Assembly: GCA_963778945.1 (NCBI GenBank) | Contig: CAVZWL010000006.1 | Location: forward strand, 62,001 to 126,000 | Direction of reading: 5' to 3' | DNA from: Fen-1254 sp963778945 | GTDB lineage: Bacteria > Bacteroidota > Ignavibacteria > UBA10030 | Length of the DNA stretch: 64,000 bases | Shown: positions 58,413-64,000 of the stretch, piece after piece | Numbering within the stretch: the first letter of the stretch is position 1 | Layout: every line of letters begins with the position of its first letter | The notes under the pieces: model-generated | Database searches by the model: none | The model's input: the letters and a program-made list of their open reading frames with translations, nothing else | What the model was told of the DNA's origin: nothing | Position numbers and translations under genes: made by a program

Positions 58413-60122
58413 ATGGTTCATATCTGCTGCACAAAAATAATTTCGATTCTTTTTCCTGTGATTTGCTTATACACTGCTCTGATCAGCGCTCAGCCGAAAA
58501 CGGCAAGATCCGATATCATGGTCAAACAGGCTGCCGTTGTCGGTCAAAACACGGTTCGGATCAAGCGGGATCCGGCTTCCGGCAATCTCTATATTCTTGA
58601 GAATAACGGGATTATCCAGCGTGTTAATTGGACGACGGGAGGTTCGGCAGTATTGACGACGGTCTACCAAACGTCGGATCACGGTCTGAATGCGCCATTA
58701 GGCATGATCATCGGAACCGACGGCACGATGTACCTGGTGGGGAATGATTCAACAGGGCAATTTGGAACAGCGACGATCGTCAAAGGGGTTCCTGACACAG
58801 CAGGAAGCGAACATCGGACATGGAGCGTCATCGCACACACCGTTGCATATCCCTACGGGAATATTTATAATCACCGGATGAGCGGCATTGTCCTGAACAA
58901 ACAGGGTGATTCAATCTATGTCAACAGCGGAGCTGCCACCGACCACGGTGAAATGCACGGAGGATTTCGTGAAGTCGGCCTCACATCCATTATCCTGAGA
59001 CTTCCGGTCAACGGACAAAATATTCTCCTCCAAAACGACCGCCAGTGGCTCCGCTCGAACGGGTTCCTTTTTGCAGAAGGAATTAGAAATACTTTCGACC
59101 TCACCTACGGTCCGAACGGCGATTTGTTCGGCCCGGATAATTCCGATGACAGGGACGATCCAGATGAATTTAATATGCTCGAGCAAGGGCATCATTATGG
59201 GTTCCCATGGCGAATCGGGGGGAATAATACGCCTCAACAATACGCCGACTACAATCCGCACACTGATCCGCTTTTAAGTCCTTACGCGTGGGGCGGCGGA
59301 AGTTTGTATACAACGTACAGCAACGATCCCACTTATCCTCCTCGCCCGGACAGCATTACTTTTACCGAGCCGATTCCAAATGCAGGACCGGATGCTGATA
59401 AATTCCGGGATACGACAACAGGCGCGGTACTTGATGCAAGCAATATAAGCCGTACGGTCTCGACTTTTACTCCTCATCGTTCGGTCGATGGAATAGTATT
59501 TGACAATGATTCTCTGCTTGCCGGTAATCTCAAAGGCGGTGCATTCGTTATTAGTTTTTCAAACAGCGGACTTATTACAGCGCTCGGCGATACAAGCCAG
59601 GATCTGATTTGTATTGCACTGACAAAGCTCAACGGCCAGTACACAGCTCACATGACAAGACTGGTCTCGGGCTTGAATTCGCCTCTCGGCATTGAAAAAG
59701 TCGGCAATATTCTCTATGTCGTAGAAACGGGACTGCAGGGGAATAACAATTCCCCGAAACTATGGGTTATTACACTGCCGATTGAAATGCCTGCCGCGGT
59801 GAATAACGATGTGAGCATTCCGACAAAATTTACTCTTTATCAAAATTATCCTAACCCGTTTAATCCTTCCACGACAATAAGGTTTACGCTCCCTGCGCAA
59901 TCTTTTGTCGTTTTGAAAATCTATGATCTGCTCGGTCGTGAAGTCTCGACGCTTGTATCGGAGGAATTAAATGCCGGAGACTATGCCCGGCAATGGAATG
60001 CATCGGAAATGGCGAGCGGAGTCTATTTTTATCGAATATATGCCGGCCAAACGGGTGCCGCACCTGACGGCGGGTCTGCAGGTTCTTATTCAGGCGTTAA
60101 AAAGCTCATTTTACTCAAATAA
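58413..60122 (+). CDS. PQQ-type beta-propeller dehydrogenase with T9SS sorting domain
   Basis: A 569-residue protein with a signal peptide (about 1-27, ending LISAQP). Residues 35-465 form a six-bladed propeller of the sorbosone/glucose dehydrogenase type: NLYILENNGIIQRVNW, MSGIVLNKQGDSIYVNSGAA, LFAEGIRNTFDLTYGPNGDL, and DDPDEFNMLEQGHHYGFPWR. A small domain then leads to the T9SS type A sorting domain (LYQNYPNPFNPSTTIRFTL, then KKLILLK). Homologues oxidise aldoses with PQQ; the substrate is unknown. A strong AAGGAG lies 8 bases before the ATG. It is divergent from the DUF4380 gene. Confidence 0.85.
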   Translation: MVHICCTKIISILFPVICLYTALISAQPKTARSDIMVKQAAVVGQNTVRIKRDPASGNLYILENNGIIQRVNWTTGGSAVLTTVYQTSDHGLNAPLGMIIGTDGTMYLVGNDSTGQFGTATIVKGVPDTAGSEHRTWSVIAHTVAYPYGNIYNHRMSGIVLNKQGDSIYVNSGAATDHGEMHGGFREVGLTSIILRLPVNGQNILLQNDRQWLRSNGFLFAEGIRNTFDLTYGPNGDLFGPDNSDDRDDPDEFNMLEQGHHYGFPWRIGGNNTPQQYADYNPHTDPLLSPYAWGGGSLYTTYSNDPTYPPRPDSITFTEPIPNAGPDADKFRDTTTGAVLDASNISRTVSTFTPHRSVDGIVFDNDSLLAGNLKGGAFVISFSNSGLITALGDTSQDLICIALTKLNGQYTAHMTRLVSGLNSPLGIEKVGNILYVVETGLQGNNNSPKLWVITLPIEMPAAVNNDVSIPTKFTLYQNYPNPFNPSTTIRFTLPAQSFVVLKIYDLLGREVSTLVSEELNAGDYARQWNASEMASGVYFYRIYAGQTGAAPDGGSAGSYSGVKKLILLK

Positions 60123-60958
60123 AAACAATAAAAATGGTTATACTCAACATGATCTGCTACTTTAAAAAGGACACTCTCAGTTTCTCTGCGCGATACTAAT
60201 GTGGACGGACGTTCTGCAATCGCAGCATTGCAGAACGTCTCCTCACTGAGAATTCAATAAAACATGACCTGCCGCGCTGTTTTTATCCGCCAAGGGAATA
60301 ATATGAGTAAAACCTAAAAGTAAGAATTGCAGCCCGGGTCTAGCCACACTTTAGGATTACACTCCCCGTTATCGGAGCCGCTTTTTTGTGCCGACTTGCC
60401 AATGTCTAAGCCAAAAACTAAATTATAAATCAGTATTGATGCACAATCAGTCCGTTTTGATGTATTTCGACTGTTTTTCTTCAGTTTTGGGATGGCGCAA
60501 TTTGGCTTTTTCCATTATCTTCGGATAGTGAAAAGGCGTATCGAGTATTGAGCAATCGGACGGCGATTTCCTATGAGATCGCGACGGACAGAAAATGACA
60601 AAAATAAAAAAAGAAAAAGCCGGCTTAAGACTGAACATATCGGCCTTTCTTCAACACATATCGACGGGAAGCAGGTTTTTCCCGCCTGCTATTCTCCTTC
60701 GGCCAGGTTTATGCTCATTAGTGCCGCTCCAATTAAGTAATGATGTGTCATCTCATGCAGAAATGCATTGTTTCCGCGGCGCCCGGCCTCATGGAATTCA
60801 ATATTATTTTATTGGAATGGCACCAGCCCTTTTCATCAGGCATCTGTGGATACGAGTTCCCCTTTTTGTGAACGCGCAGCAATATGCTGATATTGCCGGG
60901 AGAAAATTGTTTCTGCGGGTTCTTTGTGCACTTGAGAACAGACGGGAGAAAATAAGTC
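60123..60958. other. Intergenic region between the PQQ cargo and FIST genes
   Basis: About 836 bases. It holds the inverted repeat at 60208-60239 and otherwise only weak frames. A frame of 165 codons (60595-61092) overlaps the FIST gene and has no recognisable domain. Confidence 0.35.
60208..60239. repeat. Perfect 13-base inverted repeat
   Basis: Arms at 60208-60220 and 60227-60239 are exact reverse complements around a 6-base loop. Without a T-run, but 85 bases after the PQQ cargo stop, it may end or stabilise the transcript. Confidence 0.75.
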
Positions 60959-62129
60959 ATGAAAGCAGAACAAACGAAATGGACGGCTGCTCAAGGATGG
61001 ATTCCAGCGCCCCCTCGGACTATCTCGGAAACTGCTCAATTGATTTTTATATTTGGCGCCTCATCGATCCTCAAAGATCAAAAGGTGTTTGAACAAATAA
61101 GAAAAATATATCCCCATGCACATGCTTTCGGTTGTTCGACTGCCGGGGAAATATGCGGGACACGGGTCACGGATGATTCTCTTGTCGTTACTGCCGTGCA
61201 CTTCGGCCATACGGAAATCAGGGGTGTGCACGCGGATCTGAATCGGACAGCAAACAGTTACGAAGCCGGAAAATATTTGGCAGAGATGCTTCCGGGCTCA
61301 ATTCCCGTAACAGGATCCGATGAGAAGAAAAAACTTATGCATGTTCTTGTCCTTTCGGACGGATTGAAAGTGAATGGAAGCGAACTTGTCAGGGGATTGA
61401 TTGAGCGCCTTCCGGAGGGAGTCACCGCAACAGGCGGACTGGCCGGCGACGGTGAACGCTTTGAAGAGACACTCGTACTGGGGGACAACGGCCCTCAGAC
61501 CAATACAATTGCCATACTTGGTTTGTATGGAAGCAGATTAAAAGTCGGTTTCGGCTCTTTAGGCGGATGGGATTCCTTCGGACCGGAACGGCTGGTTACG
61601 CAGTCTGAAGGAAATGTATTATATGAGCTTGATGGACATTCCGCTTTGGAATTGTATAAGAAGTATTTAGGGGAACATGCAAAAGGCCTGCCCGTTACCG
61701 GACTTTTGTTCCCGTTGAGCCTTCGGACGAAGACAGGCGAAACAGGTGTTGTACGTACGATTCTATCGATCGATGAAAACACCAGCAGCATGACATTTGC
61801 GGGAGATGTCCCCGAAGGTTCATACGTACGGTTTCATGAAAGCCAATTTCGACCGTCTCATAGACGGTGCTGTAGGAGCAGCACGGACAAGCTTCGAGGC
61901 AATCGGATCTGTTACCCCCGCTTTGGCGATTCTTATCAGTTGTGTCGGGAGGAAACTTGTTCTGAAGCAGCGAATCGAAGAGGAAGTAGAGAGTGTGCAG
62001 GATGTTCTAGGAGTTTCTGCCATTCTAACAGGGTTCTACTCGTATGGAGAGATTTCCCCGTTCGCTCCAGGTACTCAATGCGAATTGCATAATCAAACTA
62101 TGACTATTACTACTTTGTCAGAGGAGTAG
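60959..62129 (+). CDS. FIST-domain sensory protein (FIST N plus FIST C), one frameshift
   Basis: Segments 60959-61831 and 61833-62129 join into 389 residues after removing one base near 61832 (in a TTT run), the usual length of the family. The FIST N-domain (about 20-220) has AFGCSTAGEI, VLSDGLKVNGSEL, and GLAGDGERFEETLVLGDNG. The C-domain (about 225-385) has VLYELDGHSALELYKKYLG, GDVPEGSYV and YSYGEISPFA, plus ANFDRLIDGAVGAARTSFEA. FIST domains are predicted to bind small ligands, likely amino acids, as sensory modules. The next gene, 2 bases after the stop, is a PAS histidine kinase, so this is probably its dedicated input protein. Confidence 0.88.
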
Positions 62130-62131
62130 AG

Positions 62132-64000
62132 ATGGAACACATGCACAGTCTCTTGAAACGGCAGATCAGGCGATCTTTTGGCGATCAATTTGATGTTCCA
62201 AAAGAGTGGAAGGAGTTCATCGATGCGGTAAACGATGCATATCATGAATCCGATGTTGACCGCACAATGATTGAACGATCACTCGAATTGAGTTCGCAGG
62301 AGCTCATCCAAACAAATTCTGAAATGCGGACTGTCTTTCAAGCCATTCCCGATTTGCTGTTTCGACTTGACAGCGAGGGCAGGATCCTTGATTACAAAGC
62401 CGGCGCGACAGTCGATTTTTTTCTCAAGCCCAAAGAATTGATTGGAAAACGAATTCAAGATGTTCCATCGAAACATGTAAGTCAAAAATTCCGTGATGCT
62501 ATTCGGCAAGTGCTTGACTTGAAAACAATGGTCAGCATAGAGTATCCGCTTTCCATTCAGAGCCAGGAGCATTTTTATGAAGCCAGATTGTTGCCTCTCC
62601 AGGAAAATCAAATCATTGTCGTGATACGAGATATCACCGAACGCAAGCTGGCAGAAGAGGCGCTCAGGTACGAGCGAAATCTTCTCCGTATTTAATTGAT
62701 AATCTGCCGGATGCAGTGTATGTGAAAGACAGGGAATGCCGCAAAACCGTTGCGAATTCAGCGGATGTTCGTTTTATGGGACAGCAATTGGAAGCAGATG
62801 TACTGGGTAAGACCGATTTTGATTTTTATCCGGCAAAAGATTCTGCAGAGTACTATGCCGACGACCAATCGGTTATCAAGACAGGCCGGCCCGTGCTCAA
62901 CAAGGAAGAATTCATGATAGACAAAGAGGGCAAAGGGCATTGGGTCTCTACATCCAAACTGCCGCTGCGTGATGCTCAAGGGAGGATTATCGGTCTTGTG
63001 GGTGTCGGCCGCGATATCACTGAGCGGAAGGATGCTGAGATTGCTCTGCGTGAAAGCGAGCAAAAATTCCGCGCTCTCGTTGAAGGTTCAGCAGCAGCTA
63101 TATGGATTCATGATACCGAGCAGATTTCTTTATGCAAATCCTGCCGGACTGGCAATGGCAGGTTATACAGCCGAGGAACTTTATCAGCTCGCTCCTATGG
63201 ATATTGTGCATCGGGACTTTCGGGCAAGTGTCATGAAGCAATCAAAGGAACGCATGGAAGGAAAGGAGGTTCCGAAACATTACGAATATCAGATACTGAA
63301 AAAATCCGGAGAAGCGATATGGATAGACTTTAGCGGCGCGTTGATAAACTATGACGGAAAGCCGGCGATCATTGCTTCGGCTTATGACATTACGGAAAGA
63401 AAAAACCTTGAGGAACAACTGCTGCAGTCGCAAAAGATGGAAGGCATCGGCAGACTTGCAGGAGGCGTTGCACACGATTACAATAACATTCTCGGTATCA
63501 TCATCGGGTACAGCGAATTAATCATGGACAAAATGAAGAAAACCAGTCCGGTATATAATTATGTCGAGATGATTGCATCGGCGGCGAAACGAGGATCAGA
63601 TATTACAAGACAACTCCTTGCATTCGCACGGCGGGAGACAGTTTCCCCTCGTGTTCTCAACCCGAACGAGGCGATTCAATCTCTTCAGCAAATACTCCAA
63701 AGGCTGATCGGGGAAAACGTAAAGCTCATCGTTCATCCCCAAAAGGATATATGGAACGTGAAGATAGACCGTACACAACTGGATCAGATACTTGTCAATT
63801 TGGCAACGAACGCAAGGGATGCTATAGACGATGTCGGTACAATTACGATTGAAACATCCAATGTTTCCATGGACCAGGCGTATACCCAGAACCGCCTTGA
63901 TTTTGCTTCCGGCGAATATGTCATGATAAGCTTTACCGATACCGGCGAAGGAATGAGCAAAGAGACAATGGAGAAGATCTTTGAGCCCTTTTTCACGACG
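62132..64000 (+). CDS. PAS histidine kinase paired with FIST protein, two frameshifts, runs off the window
   Basis: The gene starts 2 bases after the FIST stop with an AGAGGAG site. The 3' end is outside the window. Segments 62132-about 62690, 62691-63126 and 63128-64000 join if one base is restored near 62690-62692 and one removed near 63127. After about 70 N-terminal residues (coiled coil, EWKEFIDAVNDAYHESDVDR) come PAS domains (about 72-180, 186-300, 310-425), each linked by ERKxAEE helices. HisKA carries GGVAHDYNNILG (about 448) and is followed by the HATPase N box NARDAID, DTGEGM and FEPFFTT. There is no membrane segment, so the kinase is cytosolic and probably depends on the FIST protein for input. 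Confidence 0.85.

Noticed and set aside
60595..61092. 165-codon frame before the FIST gene
   Set aside because: It overlaps the FIST start in another frame and has mixed, non-domain-like composition.
10574..63127. Programmed +1 frameshifting as the default explanation
   Set aside because: Sites share no slippery codon or stop context and fall in unrelated gene families; error is simpler, so I report it only as a point to check.
1..64000. tRNA, rRNA, CRISPR arrays, IS elements or prophage
   Set aside because: No cloverleaf T-loop signature, rRNA stretch, regularly spaced repeat, transposase or integrase was seen in any gap or frame.

Overview
The window looks like a chromosomal segment from a free-living member of the Bacteroidota/Chlorobiota (FCB) branch, most likely Ignavibacteria-like. 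Three secreted proteins end in the type IX secretion sorting domain with the core NYPNPFNP, a SusC-type TonB receptor is followed by a DUF4249 lipoprotein, and a few upstream regions carry elements resembling the Bacteroidota TTTG/TAnnTTTG promoter. This placement is inference: there is no rRNA or other marker gene in the window. I saw no tRNA, rRNA, CRISPR, transposase, integrase or phage gene.

Layout. 1-3.1 kb: end of a PstS-like binding protein, a long TPR protein and a lipoprotein, closed by a terminator. 3.4-10 kb: TerC membrane protein, GH28-like beta-helix protein, arsenate reductase coupled to a YunG-like gene, a CPBP protease, a TipA-type MerR regulator and an AHSA1-like protein. 10.5-16.2 kb: one giant hybrid sensor kinase with nine PAS domains. 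17-21 kb: TonB receptor, DUF4249 lipoprotein, CsbD-like stress protein. 21.2-26.6 kb: two-domain glycosyltransferase with a GH130 enzyme, an eRF1-domain-like protein and a short RNB ribonuclease. 26.7-29.9 kb: two NADPH-type electrophile reductases and CbpA. 30-38.9 kb: PQQ-type beta-propeller, two small membrane proteins, a LuxR-type response regulator, a LysE exporter, a lysine-rich 41-residue protein, an ECF sigma factor, a radical SAM protein and a GT4. 39-45 kb: a glycan locus (GH2 beta-mannosidase, ROK kinase, remnant of a FucP-like transporter, divergent GH20). 45.6-54 kb: two more hybrid kinases around a large T9SS cargo protein. 54-60 kb: esterase, sugar MFS porter and two more T9SS cargos. 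61-64 kb: a FIST sensor gene directly followed by another PAS kinase that runs off the window.

How it fits together: the glycosidases (GH28-like, GH130, GH2, GH20), ROK kinase, sugar porter, TonB receptor and secreted T9SS proteins suggest a carbohydrate degrader. Four large sensory kinases, an ECF sigma factor and several stress genes (CsbD, CbpA, OYE, ArsC) suggest heavy environmental sensing.

Two cross-cutting observations. First, ten otherwise well-conserved genes are interrupted by single-base frameshifts, sixteen in all, thirteen being one extra base and three a missing base. Every complete gene becomes a multiple of three when corrected. Sequencing or assembly error is the simplest explanation, and I describe each as one gene. 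Second, an ungapped 40-base motif occurs three times, upstream of the CsbD-like gene, the LysE exporter and the lysine-rich small protein. It may mark a small stress regulon.
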